From contig NZ_QCXQ01000002.1 of the NCBI RefSeq assembly GCF_003124125.1, forward strand, positions 266,747 to 330,746: a stretch of DNA of 64,000 bases, written 5' to 3'. How positions within the stretch are numbered: position 1 is the first letter of the stretch; the number at the start of each line of letters is the position of its first letter. Below, one piece after another: positions 24,595-33,279 of this stretch. A program made the translations under genes and the position numbers. This DNA comes from Levilactobacillus bambusae. GTDB lineage: Bacteria; Bacillota; Bacilli; Lactobacillales; Lactobacillaceae. Below the pieces are notes generated by a model. The model was not told the origin of the DNA. It made no database searches and saw only the letters and a list, made by a program, of their open reading frames with translations.

Positions 24595-25464
24595 TTGAAC
24601 GTTGCCATTGTTACGGACAGCGTGAGTTATGTTTCGCCCGAAGAAGTCGCCAAATATAACATTCACGTTGTCCCCGTCACCATTATCTTTAACGGCCGCC
24701 CCTATAAAGAAGGCGTCGATATGACGACCGAGGAATTTTACCACAAGCTCAAAACCGAACGGGAACTGCCTAGTACCGCTCAGGTGTCCATCGGCGAGAT
24801 TACGGCTGAATATGACAAACTCGCTGCCGAAGGATACGATACCGTCATTAGTATTCACCTGTCGAGCGGTATCACCAGTTTTCTCCCGAACTTAGAGGCC
24901 TACCTTCCCAATATCACTAATATTAAGGTCATTCCCTTCGATTCCAAAATTGCCGCAATGGGTGAAGGAATGATGGTTCGGTTGGCCGCTCGAATGGCCA
25001 TGGATGGTCGCTCTGCTGATGACATTATGATGGCCTTGAACCGGTTAAAAGCTACCATGGATGAATACTTCGTCGTGGACGACCTTTCCCACCTCGTTCG
25101 GACCGGCCGGTTATCAAACGCCTCCGGCTTCATGGGGAACCTTCTCCGAATCAAACCCATCCTAACCTTCAACGAAGCCGGCCAAATTATCGCCATTGAT
25201 AAGGAACACACCATGAAGCGAGCGTTTGCTAAAATTAAACGCGGGTTTGCGGAAAAAATTGCGAACGTTGATTACCCGGTCAGGGCAGTGGTGATCGATG
25301 CCAATAACCCTAAGCTATCCGCAGATTGGATTACCGAGCTTAAGCAGGAATTTCCCCAAGTGACGTTCGAAACGAGTTTTATTGGTCCCGTTGTCGGTGT
25401 CCATACCGGTGAAAAAACCATGGCGCTGCTGTGGTCCGAAGACTTTGAAAGTTTAAGGCATTAA
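24595..25464 (+). CDS. DegV family (FakB-like) fatty-acid-binding protein
   Basis: A 289-residue DegV protein. Members bind a fatty acid and, as FakB, present it to the kinase FakA for phosphorylation and entry into phospholipid synthesis. Seen are VAIVTDSVSYVSPEEV with the ligand-contacting Ser/Thr, STAQVSIGEI near residue 60, SIHLSSGITS, and the YFVVDDLSHLVRTGRLSNA motif near residue 165. The start is a TTG at 24595 with GGAG nine bases upstream; there is no good ATG. A large structured repeat begins 22 bases after its stop. Confidence 0.93.
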   Translation: MNVAIVTDSVSYVSPEEVAKYNIHVVPVTIIFNGRPYKEGVDMTTEEFYHKLKTERELPSTAQVSIGEITAEYDKLAAEGYDTVISIHLSSGITSFLPNLEAYLPNITNIKVIPFDSKIAAMGEGMMVRLAARMAMDGRSADDIMMALNRLKATMDEYFVVDDLSHLVRTGRLSNASGFMGNLLRIKPILTFNEAGQIIAIDKEHTMKRAFAKIKRGFAEKIANVDYPVRAVVIDANNPKLSADWITELKQEFPQVTFETSFIGPVVGVHTGEKTMALLWSEDFESLRH

Positions 25465-25486
25465 CTAGGCAAGGCAGGGACATAGG

Positions 25487-25907
25487 ACGTTTAGATCATG
25501 CTAAATAGGGCAAAGGACCAGGTTCGATTGCATTTTGATCGGATTTGGTCCTTTGCCCTATTTGGTTGTGGTCTGTCTTTAGTCGGGCTCCGCTTCTCAA
25601 CTTTCTGCGGTTAACCAAGCTCACAAATAATACTAAAACCCAGTATTTTTTGTGAGCTCCGTTAATCCTCAAAAGTAAGCGAGAATCTCCACACCCTTTT
25701 AGTCGGGTTCCATCGCTCAGATCTCTGCGTTTAACCAGGTCATCGAATAATGCCCAAGATCAGCATTTTTCGATGACCCCGTTAAGCCTCAAGATCTACC
25801 GAGTGAATTCCTCACCCTATCCCGTAACTACAGGTCCGAAAGCATCCTGTTAAGGATGAAGAGCTTTCGGGCCATGCGGCAAGAGTCATATTTTCTAAGC
25901 GAAGCGG
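25487..25907 (+). repeat. Compound structured repeat, copy B (largest)
   Basis: This 421-base gene-free block has four parts. Module 1 (25487-25563) starts ACGTTTAG and has a perfect 18-pair stem: 25503-25520 with 25546-25563. Two tandem module-2 units follow, B1 25578-25697 and B2 25698-25818. Each starts TTTAGTCGGG, ends CACCCT and folds into nested helices; the main helix is 25619-25627 with 25649-25657 in B1 and 25739-25747 with 25769-25777 in B2. Module 3 (25824-25907) carries a CGAAAGC..GCTTTCG-type hairpin and ends AGCGAAGCGG. Stem sequences differ between units while pairing is kept. It fills most of the space between degV and sbcC. Confidence 0.88.
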
Positions 25908-25948
25908 TCCAAATGTCTCAAGGCCTCATTTAAGCGTCATTAACACCC

Positions 25949-28900
25949 TTAAAATTCCGTTTGAATCGTCACGCGGCTGCGGCCGTCGCCATCCGAGATG
26001 ACCTGAAGTTGGGTAGGGACCTGATCTTGCAGTTCACTGACGTGGCTAATAATTCCAATCATCCGGTGCTGGCCCTCCACCGTTTCAAGGGAGTGCAAGG
26101 CGGTATTTAGCGCATCTTGGTCAAGCGAACCAAATCCCTCATCGATGAACAGAGCTTCAACGTCAATCGATCCCGTCTCAGCCTGAATGACTTCACCCAG
26201 TGCTAACGCCAAGGCCAGCGCCGCAATAAAACTTTCGCCGCCGGATAAAGTGTGAACGCTCCGGGTTTCACCAACGTTATCATCATAAACGTTAATTTCT
26301 AACCCCGCCCGTTTCTTGGATGAGGCTTCGCCAGTATCTAAGTCAAACTGATACCGGCCGTTGGTCAGCTTTAACAGCTGATCGTTGGCCGCCACTAAAA
26401 TTCGTTGCAGGTAGGTTTGAAGAACGTAGCGTTCTAAGCCAAGCTTACTGTAATCACTATTCCCATTCATCACATCCGCTAATTCGCCTAACTCCCGTTG
26501 GTGCGTCAGCTCCTCTTCCTGCCGATTCATCCCGGCTACAATTCGATTCAACCGCCGTTCATTTTGGGTGATCTGCATTTTAAGGTCACCCTCTTCCGCC
26601 CTCAACTGGGTCAGTTCGGTATCGGCTGCCTGCCGGGCCAGCTTAGTGGCTTCCCCATCGGGCCGCTGCCGATCCGTTAACTGCTGGTTCAGCTCCGTTA
26701 ACCGATTCTGAACTTCGGTGCAGTGCTGCTGGTAGGCCGTCACCGCCTGTCTCAGCTCGGCTAACCGGTCAAGCTGTTCGTATCCCGTCACGAACTGATC
26801 GTGGGCCGCCTCATCGGTGACGTTAAAGGTGGCAACCACGGCTGCATGCAGTTGGTTTCTTAAGTCATCGGCCTTTTTCTGGTTATCCGTTAACTGGTTC
26901 TGCGTTAGTTTGATTTGGGATGTCAGCTCGGTTAATTGCATTTGTAGTTTATTTCCCTGCTCCGTGACAGACTCTAACTTGGCATCATGGCCAGCTACTA
27001 CCGCCTTTAACCGTTGAATTTCCACCTGTAAATCACCGGCAGTTTGAAACTCAGCTGGCAGTTTTTCCTGGACGGTTGTTAGGGTCGCTTGAGTGGCGGA
27101 TTGCAACTGTTCGGCTTTTTGGAGTTGTTCTTGCAGCTGATTAATGGTCGTTGTCAATTCAGTAACCTTCACCTGCAACTGCTGTTTCACCTGACGATCT
27201 TGGTCTAACTGATCCAGCTGTTGGGTAAGGTGACTCAACGTTGCTTGAACCTGATTTTGCTCCTCCGTTAGTCGCTTGATCACAAGTTCAGGGGCAACCG
27301 ACTCCAAAGTCACCATCGTTAACTGGTCCGCCAATTGGTCCTGATCACTGGTTAACTTGGTTTGGATCTGTTGGCACTGCGCCTGGTAATCTTGAAGCTG
27401 AGCCTTCGCCGTTGTCAACAACTGGTTAGCCTGATCGCTAGTTTGACGGGCCACTTTCACTTCGGCCTCAGTAACGGACTGAACCGTTGTTACCGCTGGG
27501 TAAGGATGTTCCGTTGATCCGCATACGGGACACGGTGTCCCTGGAGCTAACTGTTGGCTTAATACGGCAATCTGACTTTGAATCCAGCGCTGATTGATCG
27601 CTTCAAATGCTTGGTTAGCCGCTTGGAATTGCTCATCTGCTTGATCGACTTCGACCTGTTTTTGCTGAACCAGTAACGTTAGCTGCTGCTGGTTTTTTTT
27701 CTGCTCCTGAACCAGCATGGCCTGGTCCATTAACCGTTCTAACTGGTGCTGGCGAGTCACAGTTACCGTTTGATCGTGGTGCAGTTGATCGCTTTGATCC
27801 AGCCGAGCTTGAACCTTAACCGATTGATTCTGAACGGCTTGCTGCTCATCTTGGCACGCTTTAAGGTTTTTAGTCAGCGTTTCAACGCGTTGCCGCTGAC
27901 TTTTCAATTCCTGATTCAATTCATCAACCCGCTGATAAGACGCAACCAGTGACTCTAATCTCACCCGGTTAGCCGTTGTCTGATCTATTTGCGGCTGCTG
28001 GTCCGTTAGTTCACGCCGCTGATTTCGCAGTTGCAGCAACTCGGGTTCGAGTTGCCGTTTTGTCTGATCCATCTGTCGTAACTGCTGCTTCATCTGGTCC
28101 ATATCGTCCGTTAACTGCACTAACTGGGTGTATTCTGGCGCCCGTTGCTGAATCCAATCTAGCTGATCCACTAACCGCTGCCGTTTTTTCATCTGATCGG
28201 CCTGATCGGTCAATTCTGCTAATTGCCGCGTTTGCTGATCCCGCTGATCAAACATTCGGGTCGTCTGCAATTCCCTTTCGGTCTGCTGAATCAGTTGGTT
28301 AACTCGTTGCTGGACCTGAATAATTTTCTGATCGAGCGTTGCCTGCTGGCCCTTCCAATCGGTTTGCTGCTGGTTAGCCAGTTCTATCAGTTCGCTGGTG
28401 GTTTTCCCAACCGTTCCGGTGTCAATCGCCTGCTGGTTAGGTTCCGTCCAAATCAAGTCACTGACATCTCGTTGGATCGCCGTCTGTTGATCCCGTAATG
28501 CTTGATTGGCCTGTTTTTGGGCCGTGCGCAATTGTTCCGCCCAGTCCACGTAAAGCTGCGTATGAAAAAGCTGCCGCAAAATGGCCGCCTTATCATCACT
28601 CGGCGCCACTAAAAACTGCCTGAATTTACCCTGGGGCAATAACACGATCTGTGAAAACTGGTTCGCATTCATCTTTAGTAGCTCAAGAATCATGTCATCC
28701 GCCTGTTTTTTTCGGGTGACCTGATCGACTTCGTGCCCTTCCACATCAAAGACCGTCAGTTCAACACTCGCCCCCTTTTCGGTCACCCCGCCGCCCCGTT
28801 TAGTGTGCAGCTGCTTGGGCTGACGGATAACTTGGTAGTGACGGTGCCGGTGTTCAAACTCAAACGCCACCTGCGTATAATCATCGGGGGATGCAAAATC

Positions 28901-29101
28901 TGATCGCATGCTCGTCGCGTCCCGTTCCTGGCCGGAAGTTTGGTCAAACAGGGCGTAACTCATACCATCAAAAATGGTTGTCTTCCCACTCCCCGTCTTC
29001 CCGCTGATCAAAAATAGCGGCGCATCCGCCAGTTTGGTGAAATCAATCTCAGCGTGTTCATAGGGTCCAAACCAGTCTAAGGTTAATTTAATAGGTCGCA
29101 T
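25949..29101 (-). CDS. sbcC: Nuclease SbcCD subunit C
   Basis: A 1050-residue SMC-like ATPase of the SbcCD nuclease, which opens hairpins and processes double-strand breaks. It has the N-terminal Walker A ISGKTGSGKTTIFDG, two very long Gln-rich coiled-coil arms, the zinc hook CPVC in the middle, and the C-terminal signature LSGGESF with Walker B FIDEGFGSLD. I place the start at ATG 29101 (MRPIKLTLDWFGPYEHA), which overlaps sbcD by 14 bases; a longer frame upstream has no family similarity. Hairpin-cutting activity is notable since large hairpin repeats lie next to it. Confidence 0.95.
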   Translation of the reverse strand: MRPIKLTLDWFGPYEHAEIDFTKLADAPLFLISGKTGSGKTTIFDGMSYALFDQTSGQERDATSMRSDFASPDDYTQVAFEFEHRHRHYQVIRQPKQLHTKRGGGVTEKGASVELTVFDVEGHEVDQVTRKKQADDMILELLKMNANQFSQIVLLPQGKFRQFLVAPSDDKAAILRQLFHTQLYVDWAEQLRTAQKQANQALRDQQTAIQRDVSDLIWTEPNQQAIDTGTVGKTTSELIELANQQQTDWKGQQATLDQKIIQVQQRVNQLIQQTERELQTTRMFDQRDQQTRQLAELTDQADQMKKRQRLVDQLDWIQQRAPEYTQLVQLTDDMDQMKQQLRQMDQTKRQLEPELLQLRNQRRELTDQQPQIDQTTANRVRLESLVASYQRVDELNQELKSQRQRVETLTKNLKACQDEQQAVQNQSVKVQARLDQSDQLHHDQTVTVTRQHQLERLMDQAMLVQEQKKNQQQLTLLVQQKQVEVDQADEQFQAANQAFEAINQRWIQSQIAVLSQQLAPGTPCPVCGSTEHPYPAVTTVQSVTEAEVKVARQTSDQANQLLTTAKAQLQDYQAQCQQIQTKLTSDQDQLADQLTMVTLESVAPELVIKRLTEEQNQVQATLSHLTQQLDQLDQDRQVKQQLQVKVTELTTTINQLQEQLQKAEQLQSATQATLTTVQEKLPAEFQTAGDLQVEIQRLKAVVAGHDAKLESVTEQGNKLQMQLTELTSQIKLTQNQLTDNQKKADDLRNQLHAAVVATFNVTDEAAHDQFVTGYEQLDRLAELRQAVTAYQQHCTEVQNRLTELNQQLTDRQRPDGEATKLARQAADTELTQLRAEEGDLKMQITQNERRLNRIVAGMNRQEEELTHQRELGELADVMNGNSDYSKLGLERYVLQTYLQRILVAANDQLLKLTNGRYQFDLDTGEASSKKRAGLEINVYDDNVGETRSVHTLSGGESFIAALALALALGEVIQAETGSIDVEALFIDEGFGSLDQDALNTALHSLETVEGQHRMIGIISHVSELQDQVPTQLQVISDGDGRSRVTIQTEF

Positions 29102-30227
29102 TACCAAGTTCCCCTTCCGCTTTAACGAGGGCACTGGCCGCCCAGTCCTTTTGATTAACCGATAGTTTTTCGCCCGTGACTTGGTGGTAAAAATCAGACA
29201 ACAACTCCGTTGGGTTCTGTTTGATTTGCTCAACGGTCTGACTTGGAGTCGTTAACTGCCTGGGATTTACCCGGGTCAGCTCAATAATTTGTGGAAACCG
29301 GCGCTTCAAATCTTCCATGACGTTCGGGATTGGTGCCGAATCCGTTAGCTGAATGGCCACGTAATCCGTTGGCCGGACGTTAAACGTTTGGTTTGGATCC
29401 ATTAGTTGGTCGTAACTATTCTTTAAAATGACAAGATCGTGCAGGGGCGTTATCGCCCGAAAAGTGACCGTCACTGGATTGGTTTCCGTATCCACAATCC
29501 AGCATCCCTTAACGTCTTCGGCCTCACTAGTCGAAAATTTCAGGGGAGACCCACTGTATTTAACCGTTGCTTCATTCAGGGCCTCTTTTCGGTGCAGATG
29601 CCCCAGTGCAACGTAGTCAAACGCTGATAACTGATCAACCGGAATGGCGTTCAATCCCCCCACCTCAACCAAGGTTTCAGAATCCGTGTGAGTACTCCCC
29701 GCCGCAAAAAAGTGTGCCACCAAAACGTGGCGTTTGTCCGCATCAAACCGCTGGGTCATTTCACTTAAGATGCTTGTCATTCCATCCTGGACCGTCCGAA
29801 TGCTTTCATCATGAAAGGTTTCGCGAACTTGATGGGGTTCAAAATAGGGCAGCAAAAAGAACTGGGTATTCCCCATAACAACGGGTGTTAAACTCTGCTT
29901 TATGGTTGTATTCAGGTAAAAATCGGTCGCCGAAAACCATTCCTGGCCCGTACTTAACCGGGTGGCACTATCATGATTTCCGCTAATTGCTAAGACGGGC
30001 ATTTTCAGTTGTCGATTCAAATCGACTAGCATGCCGTTTAAACAATTGACGGCGTCCTCGCTGGGAACCTTACGATCGTATAGATCCCCAGCAATGACCA
30101 TTGCGTCCACGTTTTCTTCCTGGGCAATTTGTCGTAATTGTTGGTAAGCATCCTGCTGTTCCTCCAGCAGGCTGAACCCGTGAAGCTGTTTACCGATATG
30201 CCAATCGGCTGTATGTAAAAACCGCAC
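29088..30227 (-). CDS. sbcD: Nuclease SbcCD subunit D
   Basis: A 379-residue Mre11-type phosphoesterase, the nuclease subunit of SbcCD. Metal-binding motifs are in order: HTADWHIGK at residues 5-13, GDLYDRKVPSEDA near 50, GNHDSATRLS near 85, VAHFFAAG, and LGHLHRKEAL near 210. The start is a GTG at 30227 with AAGGGAG upstream. It overlaps sbcC, the usual gene order. Confidence 0.95.
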   Translation of the reverse strand: MRFLHTADWHIGKQLHGFSLLEEQQDAYQQLRQIAQEENVDAMVIAGDLYDRKVPSEDAVNCLNGMLVDLNRQLKMPVLAISGNHDSATRLSTGQEWFSATDFYLNTTIKQSLTPVVMGNTQFFLLPYFEPHQVRETFHDESIRTVQDGMTSILSEMTQRFDADKRHVLVAHFFAAGSTHTDSETLVEVGGLNAIPVDQLSAFDYVALGHLHRKEALNEATVKYSGSPLKFSTSEAEDVKGCWIVDTETNPVTVTFRAITPLHDLVILKNSYDQLMDPNQTFNVRPTDYVAIQLTDSAPIPNVMEDLKRRFPQIIELTRVNPRQLTTPSQTVEQIKQNPTELLSDFYHQVTGEKLSVNQKDWAASALVKAEGELGNATY

Positions 30228-30400
30228 GTCTATCGCTCCCTTAATTTAGTGTCAAATGTATGTTCGCATGACTTTTCACTGTCGTCAACCAATAATTTTC
30301 TTCCTATCCATAGAAGTCCGTCAAACAGTTCCTCTTCCACCTTGCAAAATTAAAAAACTGGAGCCTATAATAAAGGTAGCAATCAAGGGAGGTTATCGTT

Positions 30401-31294
30401 ATGGCTCATAACAACAATCGCTGGTTTACCTTATCAGCGACAACCATGCTTTTAGTTTCAGTTATCCTGCCGGTTTCAACGGCAGCGGCTAAATCTAAAT
30501 CCGTCAAACCCACTCAGGCCGTCTTAAAGGCAAGCGCTAAAAAGACCCGGGCCAACGCTAAGGGACTGGCTTCAAAGTACAAGTTAGCCTACGGCGCTCA
30601 AAGGGGCTTTGATAAAAAGGGTCGGGTTTGGATCTACGCTAAAACATCGAGCAAGACGCTAAAATCTAGTCTCAAGGTAGCCGCTAACTATTGGAACAGC
30701 CGGTTGGGTAAAAAGGAATTCAATATCGGTACCAAATCCCACCATACGGTAACCTTTACGGCCACTAACCAAAAAAACGGGAACTCAGATGCCTGGTGGA
30801 CGCCCTCCCTCAAGTCACTAAAAGTTCAACTTTCCTACTATAGTAAAAGCCACAAAGACGTTCAATCCGGAATGACCAGCTACGTGAACAGCTACTACCA
30901 AAATCAGGTCGCCGTTAAAACCACCAACTACTTGGCCAACCGAGGGATTGCAACGACGGATCCCAAATACAGTCAGGAATTTTACTCATACGCCGTCAAG
31001 CATCAAGGTACGGAACAAAAGAACGCCAAAAAGGCGGTCAAAAATATTAATCAATCCGTGGCAACCCAGGGAGTCATGTACGAGTATGCGTCAACATTAG
31101 CCCATGAAATGGGTCATATTATTGGCCTCAACCACTCCCCTAATAAATTAGATCTCATGTATTACCAAAGCGGCAACAAGAACATTTACAATTACTTCGA
31201 TGTTAAACGGGGCCTGAGAGGTTATAATCCGGTGACCGCCACCGATAAAGCCCGGGCTCAACTTGCCATTAAAGTCTGGCAAGCCAAACACTAA
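30401..31294 (+). CDS. Secreted zinc metalloprotease, matrixin-like
   Basis: A 297-residue exported protein. The signal peptide is about 30 residues (FTLSATTMLLVSVILPVST then AAA), followed by a Lys/Ser-rich linker. The catalytic motif HEMGHIIGLNHS (HExxHxxGxxH) lies near residue 235, with a Met-turn candidate in KLDLMYYQSG, both hallmarks of the metzincin (M10-like) fold. The central region is rich in Tyr, Ser and Lys. GGGAGG precedes the ATG and a TATAAT lies about 30 bases before that. No propeptide cysteine switch is evident. It starts a block of secreted wall-active proteins; its substrate is unknown. Confidence 0.9.
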   Translation: MAHNNNRWFTLSATTMLLVSVILPVSTAAAKSKSVKPTQAVLKASAKKTRANAKGLASKYKLAYGAQRGFDKKGRVWIYAKTSSKTLKSSLKVAANYWNSRLGKKEFNIGTKSHHTVTFTATNQKNGNSDAWWTPSLKSLKVQLSYYSKSHKDVQSGMTSYVNSYYQNQVAVKTTNYLANRGIATTDPKYSQEFYSYAVKHQGTEQKNAKKAVKNINQSVATQGVMYEYASTLAHEMGHIIGLNHSPNKLDLMYYQSGNKNIYNYFDVKRGLRGYNPVTATDKARAQLAIKVWQAKH

Positions 31295-31301
31295 CTCAAC
31301 T

Positions 31302-31349
31302 AAAAATCCCGATTCCAGACGTTTAAAACCGTTTGGGATCGGGATTTTT
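31302..31349. terminator. Terminator after the metalloprotease gene
   Basis: AAAAATCCCGAT pairs with ATCGGGATTTTT, with further pairing inside (ACG..CGT). The T-rich right arm ends the transcript. Confidence 0.85.
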
Positions 31350-31463
31350 GATGACCTTAAAATCAAATTCGACTTTGGTCGCTTGCTGAAACTTCAAACT
31401 TACCAGTCGCTTTCACTCTCATTTACAGACACGTGACAGATTCCAGCTGAATTGATACGCTTC

Positions 31464-31480
31464 TGTAATTCACGCGTTAT
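31464..31480 (+). promoter_or_regulatory. Possible WalR-type site before the first GH25 gene
   Basis: TGTAAT, five bases, then CGTTAT matches the WalR direct-repeat consensus TGTWAH-N5-TGTWAH with one mismatch. It lies about 100 bases upstream of a wall-hydrolase gene, a typical WalR target class. Confidence 0.35.
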
Positions 31481-31564
31481 TTATCTGTGATGTTCTGGTG
31501 GCATACTATCCCTCGTTGTGATTCACAGAGTAAATCAGTTATTTCGAGGAGGAGTTTTATTTTT

Positions 31565-32275
31565 ATGACATTATCAATCCGTACAACATTAACGACCGTT
31601 GCCGCTGCCTTTACCTTAACCAGTGTTAGTCTTGTCTCGCAAACTAAAGCACCTCAAACGAACGTTGCTGCAAGTGCAAAGGCTGATGTCGCAACGAAAC
31701 GCATTGCGGATGTGTCAGAATTCCAAGGAGACATTAACTGGAAGGAAGCTTCCAAACACTTAGACGCCGTTATTACACGGGTCCAAGCGGGTAACCCAGG
31801 CGATGACGGCTACCACTACGATACAAAGGCCAAAACCAACGCTCAGGGAGCCAAATCGAACCACTTAAGTTTCGGTCAATATGAATACTCTCAGTTTACC
31901 AGCGTTAAAGACGCTCAAAATGAAGCTAAAAGTTTCTATCAACACTCTGATAAAAGCGCTAAGTTTTTAGTTCTGGATAACGAAACCCGGGCCACATCCG
32001 ATGGAAGTGAATCGGACTACGTTAAAGCCTGGGTTAAACAAATGAAGAAGTTAACCAACAAACCGCTCGTTTACTACTCAAGCGAGAACTTTGCTAAGGA
32101 AAACAACATTGACACGTCGCAATTTAGCGGATCATGGATTGCCAACTACTCATCCAAGCCTGAAAAGACTGATCTTTGGCAGTATTCCCAAAGCGGTTCC
32201 GTTAAGGGAATCGATGGGGATGTCGACATGGACACTGCCGTTAACAACAAGACAGTCGCAAGTTGGTTAGACTAA
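31565..32275 (+). CDS. Secreted GH25 lysozyme, copy 1
   Basis: A 236-residue glycoside hydrolase family 25 muramidase that should cut peptidoglycan beta-1,4 bonds. A signal peptide (MTLSIRTTLTTVAAAFTLTS...) and a short Ala/Lys linker precede the catalytic barrel. It keeps the DVSEFQGDINW strand with the first catalytic Asp and the LVLDNE strand with the Asp and Glu pair. It ends IDGDVDMDTA, as GH25 domains do. There is no wall-binding repeat, so it is a minimal enzyme. I start at ATG 31565 because GAGGAGG lies about ten bases upstream; a longer frame is unsupported. A close paralogue follows 125 bases later. Confidence 0.92.
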   Translation: MTLSIRTTLTTVAAAFTLTSVSLVSQTKAPQTNVAASAKADVATKRIADVSEFQGDINWKEASKHLDAVITRVQAGNPGDDGYHYDTKAKTNAQGAKSNHLSFGQYEYSQFTSVKDAQNEAKSFYQHSDKSAKFLVLDNETRATSDGSESDYVKAWVKQMKKLTNKPLVYYSSENFAKENNIDTSQFSGSWIANYSSKPEKTDLWQYSQSGSVKGIDGDVDMDTAVNNKTVASWLD

Positions 32276-32400
32276 TTGTGACCAACCCGTAATGTGGCTG
32301 TTAGTTTGCTGACACACGGCCCTGTTAATATACAAAACATTGACTTTCTATTTATAACGTAAATCAAACAAATGACACTGTCTAGGGGGACTTTATCTAT

Positions 32401-33087
32401 ATGACTTTATCAATCCGTAAAACATTCGTAGGCATCGCTGCTGCGTTATCCATGACTGCCGTTGGTTTTTCCGCCACCTCACAATCTGCTTCAGCTGCCA
32501 CCTACAAAAAGTCTGCGGACGTATCGGAGTTTCAGGGGGATATTGACTGGAGTAAGGCTGCAAAGGACCTTGACTTTGTGATCACCCGGGTTCAAGCCGG
32601 AAATCCAGGTGATGACGACTACCATTTTGATACAAAATCATCACAAAATGCGACGGGCGCCAAAGCCAATAACTTACCGTTTGGTCAATACGAATATTCT
32701 GAATTTACCAGCGTTGAAGATGCTAAAACCGAAGCCAAAAGTTTCTATAAAAATTCAGATAAAAACGCTAAGTTCTTAGTTCTGGATAATGAATCCCGGG
32801 CAACTTCAGATGGCAACGAACGTGATTTCGTTAAAGCCTGGGCTAAACAAATGCGAAAATTAACGAATAAGCCAATTGTTTACTACTCAGGTGATAACTT
32901 TGCCCGGGATAACAAAATTGATTTTAGCGATTTTAATGGTAACTGGATTGCCAACTATTCGATTCACCCAACCACTCAGGTAGACCTATGGCAATATAAT
33001 GATTCCGGCTCCGTTAATGGAATTGACGGTGACGTTGATATGGACCTTACCCTTAACTCGTCAATCATCAACAGTTGGTTGAAATAA
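32401..33087 (+). CDS. Secreted GH25 lysozyme, copy 2
   Basis: A 228-residue tandem paralogue of the gene upstream. The first six residues (MTLSIR) and most of the catalytic domain are identical or conservatively changed, including DVSEFQGDIDW, TRVQAGNPGDD and LVLDNES. The signal peptide probably ends in SASA. Catalytic Asp and Glu residues are kept. GGGGGA precedes the ATG with ten-base spacing. The two copies differ mainly in the linker and in charge. This suggests an older duplication kept under selection. A strong terminator follows. Confidence 0.92.
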   Translation: MTLSIRKTFVGIAAALSMTAVGFSATSQSASAATYKKSADVSEFQGDIDWSKAAKDLDFVITRVQAGNPGDDDYHFDTKSSQNATGAKANNLPFGQYEYSEFTSVEDAKTEAKSFYKNSDKNAKFLVLDNESRATSDGNERDFVKAWAKQMRKLTNKPIVYYSGDNFARDNKIDFSDFNGNWIANYSIHPTTQVDLWQYNDSGSVNGIDGDVDMDLTLNSSIINSWLK

Positions 33088-33129
33088 TTCAAATTTAAAT
33101 CACCACTTCAGGGAACTGAAAACCGTGGC

Positions 33130-33169
33130 CAGCCGCTCGAACAAATAAAACTCGAGCGGCTGTTTTTTT
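33130..33169 (+). terminator. Terminator after the second GH25 gene
   Basis: CAGCCGCTCGA pairs with TCGAGCGGCTG across an 11-base loop, followed by T7. Confidence 0.92.
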
Positions 33170-33175
33170 GCGCTT

Positions 33176-33192
33176 TGTAACATAAGGGTAAT
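33176..33192 (+). promoter_or_regulatory. Possible WalR-type site before the NlpC/P60 gene
   Basis: TGTAAC, five bases, then GGTAAT matches the WalR direct-repeat consensus with one mismatch. It lies about 90-100 bases upstream of a peptidoglycan peptidase gene. Confidence 0.35.
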
Positions 33193-33279
33193 AATGATGT
33201 AAAGTCCCTGATTCTTTTCCGTAATTTAAATAGGTTATTATGAATATATTAAGAAATAGAGAAAAGAGGACTATTACAT

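Noticed and set aside
25578-25818. Possible CRISPR array
   Set aside because: Only two long diverged units in direct contact, with no short identical repeats, no spacers of constant length and no cas genes.
27976-28302. Several plus-strand frames across sbcC
   Set aside because: They lie antisense to the coiled-coil arms, where Gln/Leu-rich codons keep the opposite frames open. No start signals.
29102-29233. 44-codon N-terminal extension of sbcC
   Set aside because: It lies inside sbcD in another frame, is basic and has no SbcC similarity. The family N terminus begins at 29101.
31487-31564. 26-codon extension of the first GH25 protein
   Set aside because: It precedes the ribosome binding site GAGGAGG, and the paralogue also starts at MTLSIR with a signal peptide.
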